From positions 124,001 through 188,000 of the forward strand of contig NZ_JAQZAT010000003.1 of NCBI RefSeq assembly GCF_028736925.1: a DNA stretch of 64,000 nt. The letters run 5' to 3'. This stretch comes from Flavivirga sp. 57AJ16 (GTDB lineage: Bacteria; Bacteroidota; Bacteroidia; Flavobacteriales; Flavobacteriaceae). The translations under genes and the position numbers were made by a program. The notes beneath the pieces were generated by a model. That model ran no database searches. It was not told where the DNA came from and saw only the letters and a list, made by a program, of their open reading frames with translations. Of this stretch, positions 56,937 to 64,000 are shown piece after piece (positions within the stretch are counted from its first letter, which is position 1; each line of letters starts with the position of its first letter).

Positions 56937-57458
56937 CTATCCTTCTTTTTCAGATAGTGTTTTAATGATACCAGCAATAGTTCCTCCACCCGATTTAAGT
57001 GCAGAAATAACATTTTTAGCAGGCGACTGTAATAATCCAACAATCTCTCCTATCAACTCTTCTTTAGACTTGATATCTACTAACATGTCCAATTGGTCAT
57101 CACCAATATAAACTGCTTCTTCAATAAATGCTCCTTTTAATAAGGGCTTTTCTGATTTTTTTCTAAAGTTTTTAATAACTTTAGCTGGAGCATTTCCAGT
57201 TTCAGAATACATTACTGAAGTATTACCTTTTAAAACCGTAGAAAGTTCTCCAAATTCTCTATCTGAAGCTTCCATTGCTTTTTCAAGTAATGTGTTTTTT
57301 ACTACTGCTAACTTTACGCCTGCTTTAAAACAAGCGCGACGTAAATCTGAAGTGTTTCCTGCATTTAATCCTGAAATATCTGCTAAATAAATGTTAGCAT
57401 TATCGGCTAATTGTACAGTCAACTCTTCGATTACTTGTGATTTTTCTTGTCTTGTCAT
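56937..57458 (-). CDS. rplJ: 50S ribosomal protein L10
   Basis: 173 residues. The N-terminal rRNA-binding part includes MTRQEKSQVIEEL, YLADISGLN and AVVKNTLLEKA, and the C-terminal helix that binds L7/L12 dimers is present. Only 19 nt separate it from rplA, so the L10 leader hairpin of enterobacteria is absent here. Confidence 0.97.
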   Translation of the reverse strand: MTRQEKSQVIEELTVQLADNANIYLADISGLNAGNTSDLRRACFKAGVKLAVVKNTLLEKAMEASDREFGELSTVLKGNTSVMYSETGNAPAKVIKNFRKKSEKPLLKGAFIEEAVYIGDDQLDMLVDIKSKEELIGEIVGLLQSPAKNVISALKSGGGTIAGIIKTLSEKEG

Positions 57459-57477
57459 AATAAAAGTTTTTAACTAA

Positions 57478-58167
57478 TTAACCTATCTTAGGATCAACAG
57501 CAACACTAGGACTCATTGTAGAAGACATAAAAATGCTCTTTACATAAACTCCTTTTGCCGAAGTTGGCTTAAGTTTCATTAATGTTTGTAATAATTCATT
57601 TGCATTCCCTGCAATTTTATCAGCACTAAATGATGCTTTTCCTATCGCAGCGTGTACAATACCAGTTTTATCAACTTTAAAATCAATTTTACCAGCTTTT
57701 ACTTCTGTTACAGCTTTAGCAACATCCATAGTTACTGTACCAGTTTTTGGATTAGGCATTAAACCACGTGGTCCTAAGACACGTCCTAAAGGTCCTAATT
57801 TACCCATAACACTTGGCATAGTAATAATAACGTCAACATCTGTCCAACCACTCTTGATTTTATCAAGGTACTCGTCTAAACCAACGTAATCTGCTCCAGC
57901 CTCTTTAGCTTCCGCTTCTTTATCAGGAGTAACTAATGCCAATACTTTTACATCTTTACCAGTACCATGAGGAAGAGATACAACACCTCTTACCATTTGG
58001 TTTGCCTTTCTAGGATCTACTCCTAAACGTACAGCTAAATCTACTGACGCATCAAACTTTGTATTGGTAATTTCTTTTATTAATGCTGACGCTTCTTCAA
58101 CAGAATAAATTTTTCCTTTTTCTATTTTCGCTGCAGCTTCTTTTTGCTTTTTTGTTAATCTTGCCAT
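57478..58167 (-). CDS. rplA: 50S ribosomal protein L1
   Basis: 229 residues. The signature [28 protein letters not shown] and [21 protein letters not shown] are all present. It is the L1-stalk protein and, in many bacteria, the translational repressor of the rplKA message. It lies 21 nt after rplK. Confidence 0.98.
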   Translation of the reverse strand: MARLTKKQKEAAAKIEKGKIYSVEEASALIKEITNTKFDASVDLAVRLGVDPRKANQMVRGVVSLPHGTGKDVKVLALVTPDKEAEAKEAGADYVGLDEYLDKIKSGWTDVDVIITMPSVMGKLGPLGRVLGPRGLMPNPKTGTVTMDVAKAVTEVKAGKIDFKVDKTGIVHAAIGKASFSADKIAGNANELLQTLMKLKPTSAKGVYVKSIFMSSTMSPSVAVDPKIG

Positions 58168-58188
58168 CTTATTAATGTCTTTTATAGA

Positions 58189-58626
58189 TTAATTAGGGAA
58201 TTGCCCTGTTACGGTTATACCCATTGATCTTGCAGTACCAGCTACCATTTTCATTGCAGATTGGATAGTAAATGCATTTAAATCTACCATTTTGTCTTCT
58301 GCGATGGTTTTAACCTGATCCCACGAAACTTTAGCTACTTTTTTTCGGTTTGGCTCTCCAGAACCTTTCTTCACCTTAGCTGCCTCTAATAATTGAACTG
58401 CTGCTGGAGGTGTTTTGATTACAAAGTCAAACGATTTGTCTTTGTAAACAGATATAACCACTGGTAATACTTTACCAGGCTTATCTTGGGTTCTAGCATT
58501 GAATTGCTTACAGAACTCCATGATGTTAACACCTGCAGCTCCTAAAGCGGGTCCAACCGGTGGCGACGGATTCGCAGCACCTCCCCGAACTTGTAATTTA
58601 ACTACTTTACCTAATTCTTTTGCCAT
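58189..58626 (-). CDS. rplK: 50S ribosomal protein L11
   Basis: 145 residues. [21 protein letters not shown] and the C-terminal ARSMGITV motif are seen. It binds the GTPase centre of 23S rRNA, and PrmA (17128-17967) is its methyltransferase. Confidence 0.98.
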   Translation of the reverse strand: MAKELGKVVKLQVRGGAANPSPPVGPALGAAGVNIMEFCKQFNARTQDKPGKVLPVVISVYKDKSFDFVIKTPPAAVQLLEAAKVKKGSGEPNRKKVAKVSWDQVKTIAEDKMVDLNAFTIQSAMKMVAGTARSMGITVTGQFPN

Positions 58627-58700
58627 TTTTAATAATTTAGTTTGATGTTATCTTTCAATTGGAAGCGAAAAAATAACAACCTATCTTTAATGTAACACTA

Positions 58701-59255
58701 TTATACTTTTTCTACTTGCATATAGCTCAACTCTAATGGTGTTTTTCTTCCAAAAATCTTTACCATTACTTCGAGCTTGCGCTTTTCTTCATTTATCTTT
58801 TCGATAGTACCATCAAATCCATTAAATGGTCCATCAATAACTTTTACTGTTTCTCCTTTAGTAAACGGGATAGCAACATTGGCAGTTTCTTCAACAGATA
58901 ACTCATCAACCTTACCTAACATCCTGTTTACTTCAGATTGTCTAAGTGGCACCGGATCTCCTCCTTTAGTTTCGCCTAAAAAACCAATGACATTGGTAAC
59001 CGAACGTATTATATGAGGTACTTCTCCCGTTAAATTAGCTTGAATCATTATATACCCAGGGAAAAACACTTTTTCCTTATGGATTTTTTTCCCATTTCTA
59101 ATTTGGATCACTCGTTCAGTAGGAACCAGTACTTGATCAACATAATCTTGAAGACCCAATCGAGCTATTTCATTCTCGATATAAGTTTTAATCTTGTTTT
59201 CCTGACCACTTACCGCTCTAACAACGTACCACTTTTTTTCGCTTACTTCTGACAT
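58701..59255 (-). CDS. nusG: Transcription termination/antitermination protein NusG
   Basis: 184 residues from ATG 59255 (MSEVSEKKWYVVRAVSGQE); a longer frame starts 6 codons earlier at the secE stop and is less likely. The NGN domain is followed by a KOW motif with GETVKVIDGPFNGFDGTI near residue 130. It binds RNA polymerase through RpoC and links it to Rho or the ribosome. It is 17 nt after secE. Confidence 0.96.
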   Translation of the reverse strand: MSEVSEKKWYVVRAVSGQENKIKTYIENEIARLGLQDYVDQVLVPTERVIQIRNGKKIHKEKVFFPGYIMIQANLTGEVPHIIRSVTNVIGFLGETKGGDPVPLRQSEVNRMLGKVDELSVEETANVAIPFTKGETVKVIDGPFNGFDGTIEKINEEKRKLEVMVKIFGRKTPLELSYMQVEKV

Positions 59256-59272
59256 ACAATCACCATTAATCA

Positions 59273-59467
59273 TTAATTAATTAACTCAAAGTAATAACTA
59301 ACAACCTTACTAAATACCGTATCTACTCCCCAAATTGCTAAGGAAAATATAATTGAGAATACAGCAACTAAAACTGTTAAACTTTGTGCTTCAGCCCATG
59401 ATGGCCAACTCACATTATTTTTAAGTTCTCCAAATGATTCTTTTACGTAATTTACAATTCCAGCCAT
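59273..59467 (-). CDS. secE: Preprotein translocase subunit SecE
   Basis: 64 residues with one transmembrane helix (about 32-52) preceded by the amphipathic ESFGELKNNVSWPSWAEAQ segment typical of single-span SecE. It stabilises SecY in the inner membrane. It lies after tRNA-Trp and before nusG. Confidence 0.95.
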   Translation of the reverse strand: MAGIVNYVKESFGELKNNVSWPSWAEAQSLTVLVAVFSIIFSLAIWGVDTVFSKVVSYYFELIN

Positions 59468-59569
59468 TTATTATATTTTTGAGCACTTTACTTCGTCTGC
59501 GTCCAGTAAAGGCTACATTCAGTGTAAACTTTATTTAGAAACTTTTTACTTATTATTATTTCTATTATT

Positions 59570-59722
59570 GCACGGATTGAGAAACTTACTTCCCTTCGTC
59601 TACGCTCAGGATAAACTCGCTCGGCATAAACTTCTCGCTCACAATCCTTTGCTTCGCACGGGTTGAGAGACTTACTTCGACTTCGCTCAGCATAAACTTC
59701 TCGCTCACAATCCTTTGCTTCG
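59570..59722. repeat. Tandem copies of the tRNA-Trp 3' end with REP-like words
   Basis: GCACGGGTTGAGAGACT, the last 17 nt region of tRNA-Trp, recurs at 59656 (66 bp away) and, with two changes, at 59570. Between the copies lie CTTCGACTTCGCTCAGCATA and CTTCTCGCTCACAATCC. This is the same repeat type as beside both tRNA-Thr(TGT) genes. Confidence 0.75.
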
Positions 59723-59795
59723 CACGGGTTGAGAGACTCGAACTCCCGACACCTGGTTTTGGAGACCAGTGCTCTACCAACTGAGCTAAACCCGT
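59723..59795 (-). tRNA. tRNA-Trp (CCA)
   Basis: Acceptor ACGGGTT / AACCCGT, anticodon CCA within CTCCAAA, T arm GGGAG-TTCGAGT-CTCTC, discriminator G, no CCA tail encoded. It lies between tuf and secE as in many bacteria. Confidence 0.97.
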
Positions 59796-59806
59796 AAATA
59801 TAAGTC

Positions 59807-59833
59807 AAGGTATTCCGAAAAACGAAATACCTT
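59807..59833 (-). promoter_or_regulatory. Hairpin between tuf and tRNA-Trp
   Basis: AAGGTATT...AATACCTT with an extra CG/CG pair, no T-run. More likely a processing or partial attenuation site than a terminator, as the operon continues into tRNA-Trp and secE. Confidence 0.45.
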
Positions 59834-59861
59834 AACTCACTATTTTTATTCTAAAACTGTA

Positions 59862-61049
59862 TTAGTCTAAAATTTCAGTTACCTGACCTGCACCAACTGT
59901 TCTACCACCTTCACGAATCGCGAAACGCAGACCAACATTCATTGCAATAGTGTTAATCAACTCAACAGTAATCGTTAAGTTATCTCCAGGCATTACCATT
60001 TCTACGCCATCAGGAAGTGCTATGTTTCCAGTTACATCAGTTGTACGAACGTAGAACTGTGGACGGTAGTTATTATGGAATGGTGTATGACGTCCACCTT
60101 CTTCTTTTTTAAGGATGTAAACCTCAGCTTTAAATTTAGCATGTGGTGTTACAGAACCTGGCTTACAAATCACCATACCTCTTGAAATTTGAGATTTCTC
60201 AATACCTCTTAATAAGATACCAGCATTATCTCCTGCTTCACCTCTATCTAATATTTGACGGAACATTTCGATACCTGTAATAGTAGATGTTAATTTCTCA
60301 GCACCCATACCAATGATCTCTACTGGATCACCAGTGTTAGCTATACCAGTTTCGATACGACCTGTTGCAACAGTTCCACGACCAGTAATTGAGAATACAT
60401 CTTCAATCGGCATTAAGAAATCCTTATCAACTTCTCTTGTTGGCTCTTCGATCCAAGAATCACAAGCTTCCATTAATTCCATTACTGTATCAACCCACTT
60501 TTGCTCACCATTTAGTGCTCCTAAAGCAGAACCAGCTATAACAGGACCATTATCTCCATCATACTCATAGAAAGATAATAAGTCTCTAATTTCCATATCT
60601 ACTAATTCAAGTAATTCTTCATCGTCAACCATGTCCACTTTATTCATGAATACAACGATACGAGGAATACCTACCTGACGTCCTAACAAGATGTGCTCAC
60701 GTGTTTGTGGCATCGGACCATCTGTTGCTGCAACAACTAATATTGCTCCGTCCATTTGAGCAGCACCCGTTACCATGTTCTTTACGTAATCCGCGTGACC
60801 TGGACAGTCAACGTGTGCATAGTGACGATTTTTTGTTTGATACTCAACGTGAGATGTATTAATTGTAATACCTCTTTCTTTTTCTTCTGGAGCATTATCA
60901 ATTTGATCAAATGATCTTGCTTCTGAATAACCTGCATCAGCTAATACTTTAGTAATAGCAGCAGTTAAAGTTGTTTTACCGTGATCTACGTGTCCAATAG
61001 TACCAATATTTAAATGTGGTTTTGAACGATCGAAAGTTGCCTTTGCCAT
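59862..61049 (-). CDS. tuf: Elongation factor Tu
   Basis: 395 residues. [14 protein letters not shown] (P-loop), RGITINTSH (switch I), [12 protein letters not shown] (G3), NKVD (G4) and the SAL motif (GSALGAL) are seen, then domains II and III. It delivers aminoacyl-tRNA. The cluster of four tRNA genes upstream matches the thrU-tyrU-glyT-thrT-tufB order of E. coli. Confidence 0.98.
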   Translation of the reverse strand: MAKATFDRSKPHLNIGTIGHVDHGKTTLTAAITKVLADAGYSEARSFDQIDNAPEEKERGITINTSHVEYQTKNRHYAHVDCPGHADYVKNMVTGAAQMDGAILVVAATDGPMPQTREHILLGRQVGIPRIVVFMNKVDMVDDEELLELVDMEIRDLLSFYEYDGDNGPVIAGSALGALNGEQKWVDTVMELMEACDSWIEEPTREVDKDFLMPIEDVFSITGRGTVATGRIETGIANTGDPVEIIGMGAEKLTSTITGIEMFRQILDRGEAGDNAGILLRGIEKSQISRGMVICKPGSVTPHAKFKAEVYILKKEEGGRHTPFHNNYRPQFYVRTTDVTGNIALPDGVEMVMPGDNLTITVELINTIAMNVGLRFAIREGGRTVGAGQVTEILD

Positions 61050-61119
61050 GTTTTTTAAATAATTTAATCTTAGTTATATAATAATATTAGTGTGTTCTAA
61101 TTTTTAATCTCTACTATAG

Positions 61120-61191
61120 AGCCAATGACGAGATTTGAACTCGTGACCTCTTCCTTACCAAGGAAACGCTCTACCCCTGAGCTACACCGGC
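61120..61191 (-). tRNA. tRNA-Thr (GGT)
   Basis: Acceptor GCCGGTG / CATTGGC (two G-T pairs), anticodon GGT in loop TTGGTAA, T arm GAGTTCAAATCTC, discriminator T. First gene upstream of tuf. Confidence 0.95.
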
Positions 61192-61258
61192 GTAAAGTTT
61201 TTATTCCCTATCCTTTCAAACAACTTAACTATAGAGCTACATTAATTGAAAGAAGAGA

Positions 61259-61274
61259 TCCTGCCTTCGCAGGA
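61259..61274. repeat. REP-like palindrome
   Basis: TCCTGCCTTCGCAGGA, 8 nt downstream of tRNA-Gly. Same palindrome as at 33512, 61747 and, degenerate, 28547. Confidence 0.6.
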
Positions 61275-61281
61275 ATTATAG

Positions 61282-61354
61282 AGCGAGAGACCGGGTTCGA
61301 ACCGGCGACATTCAGCTTGGAAGGCTGACGCTCTACCAACTGAGCTACTCTCGC
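61282..61354 (-). tRNA. tRNA-Gly (TCC)
   Basis: Acceptor GCGAGAG / CTCTCGC, anticodon stem TCAGC / GCTGA with loop CTTCCAA (anticodon TCC), T arm CCGGTTCGAACCCGG, discriminator T. Confidence 0.96.
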
Positions 61355-61579
61355 AATTCTTCAAAAAATTCCAAATATAAAATCCCAAATTCCATTCATT
61401 TAAAGGAAAGAGCAATAAAGACCTGGAAATCTTCAAAAGGTGTTTTCAATATTTCAATTCAAAAAAAAGAATTAACTCCCGCTGGTCGTTGATTCTGGAT
61501 TGGAAATCCAATCCAAATAATTTCAAAATACAGTTTTACAAAAATAAGTTTTTGACAACTGCTTGTTTAAAATCACTTG

Positions 61580-61661
<82 letters not shown>

Positions 61662-61739
61662 GTACCAATCTAGAACTCAAAATTTTGAACTCTAAAAATT
61701 ATTTTAATGAACTTCCTCAAAACCGCTATCATTTTGCTA

Positions 61740-61887
61740 CTTTGAGATTCCTGCCTGCGCAGGAATTTGAAGAGCCGATGGAGGGACTCCCTTCGACTAC
61801 GCTCAGGATAAACTTCCCGTCCCAAGTCAAAAAAAACAGCTTTAAAACCATTTAATCAACTTCCTTTTGCGCTATTCACATTTTTAG
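61740..61887. repeat. Repeated block downstream of tRNA-Thr, second copy
   Basis: Near-identical to 33505-33649: palindrome, a 16-nt copy of the tRNA-Thr 3' end (61774-61789), then CTTCGACTACGCTCAGGATA and a shared tail up to the tRNA. Confidence 0.75.
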
Positions 61888-61961
61888 AGCCGATGGAGGG
61901 ACTCGAACCCACGACCTGCTGATTACAAATCAGCTGCTCTAGCCAGCTGAGCTACATCGGC
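61888..61961 (-). tRNA. tRNA-Thr (TGT), second copy
   Basis: Same sequence as 33650-33723. It is the first tRNA of the tRNA-tuf transcript, 51 nt after the promoter at 62013. Confidence 0.97.
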
Positions 61962-61989
61962 ATTTTTTATACTTTTTTCGCATAAAAAA

Positions 61990-62011
61990 AGCCCGCTATT
62001 TCTAACGGACT
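61990..62011 (-). terminator. Terminator of hpf
   Basis: AGTCCG / CGGGCT (one G-T pair) with a 10-nt loop, followed by TTTTTTT on the minus strand. It overlaps the expected start site of the tRNA promoter. Confidence 0.7.
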
Positions 62012-62012
62012 G

Positions 62013-62042
62013 CAAATGTATAGATTTATTTTTTTAATCAAA
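62013..62042 (-). promoter_or_regulatory. Promoter of the tRNA-tuf-secE operon
   Basis: Minus strand TTTG (62039-62042), 18-nt spacer, TACATTTG (62013-62020): a complete Bacteroidota promoter in the 100 bp between hpf and tRNA-Thr. Confidence 0.7.
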
Positions 62043-62062
62043 ACATTTTTTGATAAATTTTA

Positions 62063-62365
62063 CTATAAATGTGACCTTAATTTTTCTTTTCTCTTTTTTA
62101 ATTGCCTTTCTAAAGATGATACTGCGACATCTGCGCCTTCTTCAAAACTTTTACATTGTTTCTTCACCACAAAACTATCGCCAGGAACACTTACTCTTGC
62201 TTCAAAAATCTTGTTTTCCTTTTCACTTGTATTTTCTACTTTTAAATAGACATCCGATTTTATAACTTTATCATAAAACATATCTAATTTATCCATGCGC
62301 TTTTGAATAAAATCTATTAACTTTTGGTCAGCATTAAAATTAACTGATTGGGTGTTTACTTTCAT
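62063..62365 (-). CDS. hpf: Ribosome hibernation promoting factor, short form
   Basis: 100 residues, the short HPF/RaiA type without the C-terminal dimerisation domain. The pattern QKRMDKLDMFYDKVIKSDVYLKVEN and DSFVVKKQCKSFEEGADVAVSSLERQLKKRKEK matches the beta-alpha-beta-beta-beta-alpha fold. It binds the 30S decoding region in stationary phase. It lies 34 nt after the recombinase gene, probably one transcript, and ends in a terminator. Confidence 0.93.
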   Translation of the reverse strand: MKVNTQSVNFNADQKLIDFIQKRMDKLDMFYDKVIKSDVYLKVENTSEKENKIFEARVSVPGDSFVVKKQCKSFEEGADVAVSSLERQLKKRKEKLRSHL

Positions 62366-62399
62366 CCTTCTATTTTTTGGTTAATAATCTTTTACTATA

Positions 62400-63290
62400 C
62401 TATTTTTTACTCCTAGGATGTGCTTGTATGTGCACTTTTTTTAATTCAGCTATACTATTGTGTGTATAAACTTGAGTGGCAGCTAAACTCGAATGCCCTA
62501 AAAGCTCCTTAACGGCATTTAAATCTGCTCCTTGGTTTAACAAATGTGTTGCAAAAGAATGACGCAAAATATGCGGACTCTTTTTCACCTTTGTAGAGGC
62601 CTCACTAAAATACTCATTTATTATTCTGTAAACAAGCGTTTCATAAATTTTAAATCCTTTTTTTGTTAAAAACAAACTATTGACATCTGTGATACCTTCT
62701 AATTTATTTCTTGAAATTAAATACTTATTTATTGTTCTTACTACAGAATCCAATAACGGAACGACACGCTCTTTATTTCTCTTTCCTAATACCTTTAACA
62801 TTTTATTATCAATATCTACACTCGCCAAAGATAGCTCCACTAACTCTATTCTTCTAATGCCTGTCGAATAGAAAATCTCTATAATTAACTTATTACGAAT
62901 GCTTTCGAAATCATCATCAAAATTTAAGTCATCCAAAACTGTTGTTATTTCTGATTCTGAAAATGGTACCTGAACTTTTTTACTCGTTTTTAAGGCTTTA
63001 TGCTTTGATAAAGGGTTATGATTTATATCCCTGGTTTTTAAAAGAAACTTATAGTATGTATTTAATGCCGATACTTTTCTATTGATGCTTCTATTTGATA
63101 ATCCTTTTTCTACCATATGGACTATCCAACTTCTAATCTGTGAATAATTTACATCCTTTATAATCTTTGTATCATACACTGTTTTAATAAATTCTGAAAA
63201 TGCTTCTAAGTCTTTTTGATATGCGTTGACTGTTAATGCAGAATAGTTCTTTTCAAGTAATAAATAATCTATGAATGGTTTTAGAGGCAT
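62400..63290 (-). CDS. Tyrosine recombinase of the XerC/XerD type
   Basis: 296 residues, the usual Xer length. An N-terminal SAM-like core-binding domain (1-90) precedes the catalytic domain with Arg in STGIRRIELVEL near residue 148, HILRHSFATHLL (His/Arg) near 243, and LLGHSSLAATQVYTH with the second His and Tyr nucleophile near 275. It resolves chromosome dimers at dif. The housekeeping setting beside hpf and rpsU argues against a phage or island integrase. XerC versus XerD cannot be separated safely by eye. Confidence 0.92.
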   Translation of the reverse strand: MPLKPFIDYLLLEKNYSALTVNAYQKDLEAFSEFIKTVYDTKIIKDVNYSQIRSWIVHMVEKGLSNRSINRKVSALNTYYKFLLKTRDINHNPLSKHKALKTSKKVQVPFSESEITTVLDDLNFDDDFESIRNKLIIEIFYSTGIRRIELVELSLASVDIDNKMLKVLGKRNKERVVPLLDSVVRTINKYLISRNKLEGITDVNSLFLTKKGFKIYETLVYRIINEYFSEASTKVKKSPHILRHSFATHLLNQGADLNAVKELLGHSSLAATQVYTHNSIAELKKVHIQAHPRSKK

Positions 63291-63360
63291 TTTAATGTTA
63301 CTTGTGTCAAGTTAAAAGTACGAAGTTTTTATTGAATTTATTTAAGTTGAGCACAAAAAA

Positions 63361-63381
63361 AACCCCACTAAAAGTGGGATT
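63361..63381 (-). terminator. Terminator of rpsU
   Basis: CCCACT / AGTGGG with a short loop and eight T on the minus strand, 32 nt after the rpsU stop. Confidence 0.8.
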
Positions 63382-63412
63382 TTAATATGGTATGTACAGA
63401 TTAAATTTATCT

Positions 63413-63607
63413 TTAAACATCTTCTGCATCTCTTAATCCTTGTATGTACTGAGCTTTTTGAATCTGCGCCCTACGTAATACAGAAGGCTTGTTAAACTGT
63501 TTACGTGTTTGTAATTGTCTTTTAGTTCCAGTTTTATCAAACTTTCTCTTAAAGCGTTTTAACGCTCTATCTATATTTTCTCCTTCTTTAATCGGTATTA
63601 TTAACAT
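63413..63607 (-). CDS. rpsU: 30S ribosomal protein S21
   Basis: 64 residues. GENIDRALKRFKRKFDKTG and the basic RRAQIQKAQYIQGLRD end match S21. In Bacteroidota S21 sits near the anti-Shine-Dalgarno region that is occluded in their ribosomes. A GGAGG lies just before the start, which is rare in this phylum. Confidence 0.96.
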   Translation of the reverse strand: MLIIPIKEGENIDRALKRFKRKFDKTGTKRQLQTRKQFNKPSVLRRAQIQKAQYIQGLRDAEDV

Positions 63608-63645
63608 AGTGTCTTAACCTCCTCTCTTTTAAAATTTTCAGGATG

Positions 63646-63676
63646 CAAATATATAATACAATTGTTAATTATCAAT
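63646..63676 (-). promoter_or_regulatory. Promoter of rpsU
   Basis: On the minus strand a -7 box TATATTTG (63646-63653) is preceded, 19 nt away, by TTG. The leader includes GAGGAGG, a perfect Shine-Dalgarno, upstream of the S21 start codon. Confidence 0.55.
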
Positions 63677-63701
63677 TATTAATTATCAATTATTTTATGT
63701 T

Positions 63702-63746
63702 GCAGGCTTATACTCTTTTTTGTCTATTACTATTTTGGCGATAATC
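63702..63746 (-). repeat. Downstream copy of the acyl-CoA dehydrogenase 3' end
   Basis: 45 bp identical to 63788-63832, 86 bp away. It still encodes IIAKIVIDKKEYKPAT then a stop in frame. Between the copies ATTTTGGCG and CGCCAAAAT can pair as a hairpin. Confidence 0.85.
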
Positions 63747-63777
63747 CTTTTGTCATTTTCGCCAAAATACCAATACG

Positions 63778-64000
63778 CTAATTCGTAGCAGGCTTATACT
63801 CTTTTTTGTCTATTACTATTTTGGCGATAATCTCACGAAGGATTTCAGAAGTGCCCCCTCCTATTGGCCCTAGTCTGCTATCTCTTAAAAGCCTTGCCAT
63901 TGGATAATCTTCCATATAGCCATAGCCGCCTAAAAATTGAAGGCATTGATAAATAACTTCATCGGCCATTTTTGTTGACCTTAACTTAGACATAGAGGCC
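63778..64000 (-). CDS. Acyl-CoA dehydrogenase, C-terminal part, cut by window edge
   Basis: Only the last 73 codons are visible. LRSTKMADEVIYQCLQFLGGYGYMEDYPMARLLRD followed by GPIGGGTSEILREIIAK (shown here in two parts) is the C-terminal helical domain of the family, with the FAD/substrate-contact motif GGTSEI. It oxidises an acyl-CoA in beta-oxidation or amino-acid breakdown; the chain-length class is not deducible. Its 3' end is tandemly duplicated downstream. Confidence 0.92.
   Translation of the reverse strand, partial: ASMSKLRSTKMADEVIYQCLQFLGGYGYMEDYPMARLLRDSRLGPIGGGTSEILREIIAKIVIDKKEYKPATN

Noticed and set aside
56881-57477. L10 leader autoregulatory structure
   Set aside because: Only 19 nt separate rplA and rplJ, so there is no room for the known leader.
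59488-59808. 106-codon minus-strand frame over tRNA-Trp
   Set aside because: It is a read-through of the tRNA and its repeated 3' ends; the protein repeat SLNPCEAKDCEREVYAE only mirrors the DNA repeat.
62400-63290. Tyrosine recombinase as a second mobile-element integrase
   Set aside because: Length, motifs and its place beside hpf and rpsU fit the housekeeping Xer protein.

Overview
The window comes from a low-GC member of the Bacteroidota, most likely a marine-type Flavobacteriaceae. The evidence is a type IX secretion (T9SS) type B adhesin next to PorP/SprF and OmpA-family genes, Rho with a long charged insertion, a BT_3928-family protein, a DUF4293 protein, and several promoters of the Bacteroidota form TTTG-N17-23-TAnnTTTG. 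No rRNA and no CRISPR array were seen.

Region 1 (1-11.4 kb) is an accessory defence island. All genes up to 8.5 kb lie on the minus strand in one tightly packed array. A metallo-beta-lactamase-fold hydrolase, a trypsin-like protease with a C-terminal extension, a small middle component and a Rad50/SMC-like ATPase with a zinc-hook CxxC form an ABC three-component (ABC-3C, Lamassu-like) system. Only 42 nt later come a kleisin-like, a MukE-like and a truncated MukB/SMC-like ATPase gene, resembling a Wadjet/Mks condensin module. An XRE regulator with a palindromic operator and a large serine recombinase follow. A tRNA-Arg gene begins the core region.

Region 2 (11.6-16.4 kb) is a sulfur cluster: a Crp/Fnr regulator, two half-size YeeE/YedE proteins, a TauE/SafE permease, a persulfide-dioxygenase-like MBL-rhodanese fusion and an HMA-domain protein. 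Two promoters in it carry TGTGA-N6-TCACA-like palindromes near -41 and lack a -33 element, so the Crp/Fnr protein is the probable activator.

Region 3 (16.4-36 kb) is mostly housekeeping: clpS, prmA, tpiA, a thioredoxin-like lipoprotein, an Opp/Dpp-type permease, DUF1599, folP-lipoprotein-cdaA, an ABC exporter, truA, a phosphoesterase, rho, manA, queD and idi. The intergenic spaces hold several families of short inverted-repeat elements, a tRNA-Thr gene and gene remnants (M57 metallopeptidase, DUF3703).

Region 4 (36-44 kb) is a three-gene gliding/T9SS operon (1622-residue adhesin, PorP/SprF, OmpA) with a clear promoter and twin direct repeats at the start site. prfC and a small 4Fe-4S protein follow.

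Region 5 (47.6-62 kb) is the classic tRNA-Thr/Tyr/Gly/Thr-tuf-tRNA-Trp-secE-nusG-rplKAJL-rpoBC block. hpf, a XerC/D-type recombinase, rpsU and the end of an acyl-CoA dehydrogenase gene close the window.

A recurring oddity is duplication of gene 3' ends just downstream of the genes themselves: tRNA-Trp, both tRNA-Thr(UGU) genes, DUF3467 and the acyl-CoA dehydrogenase.
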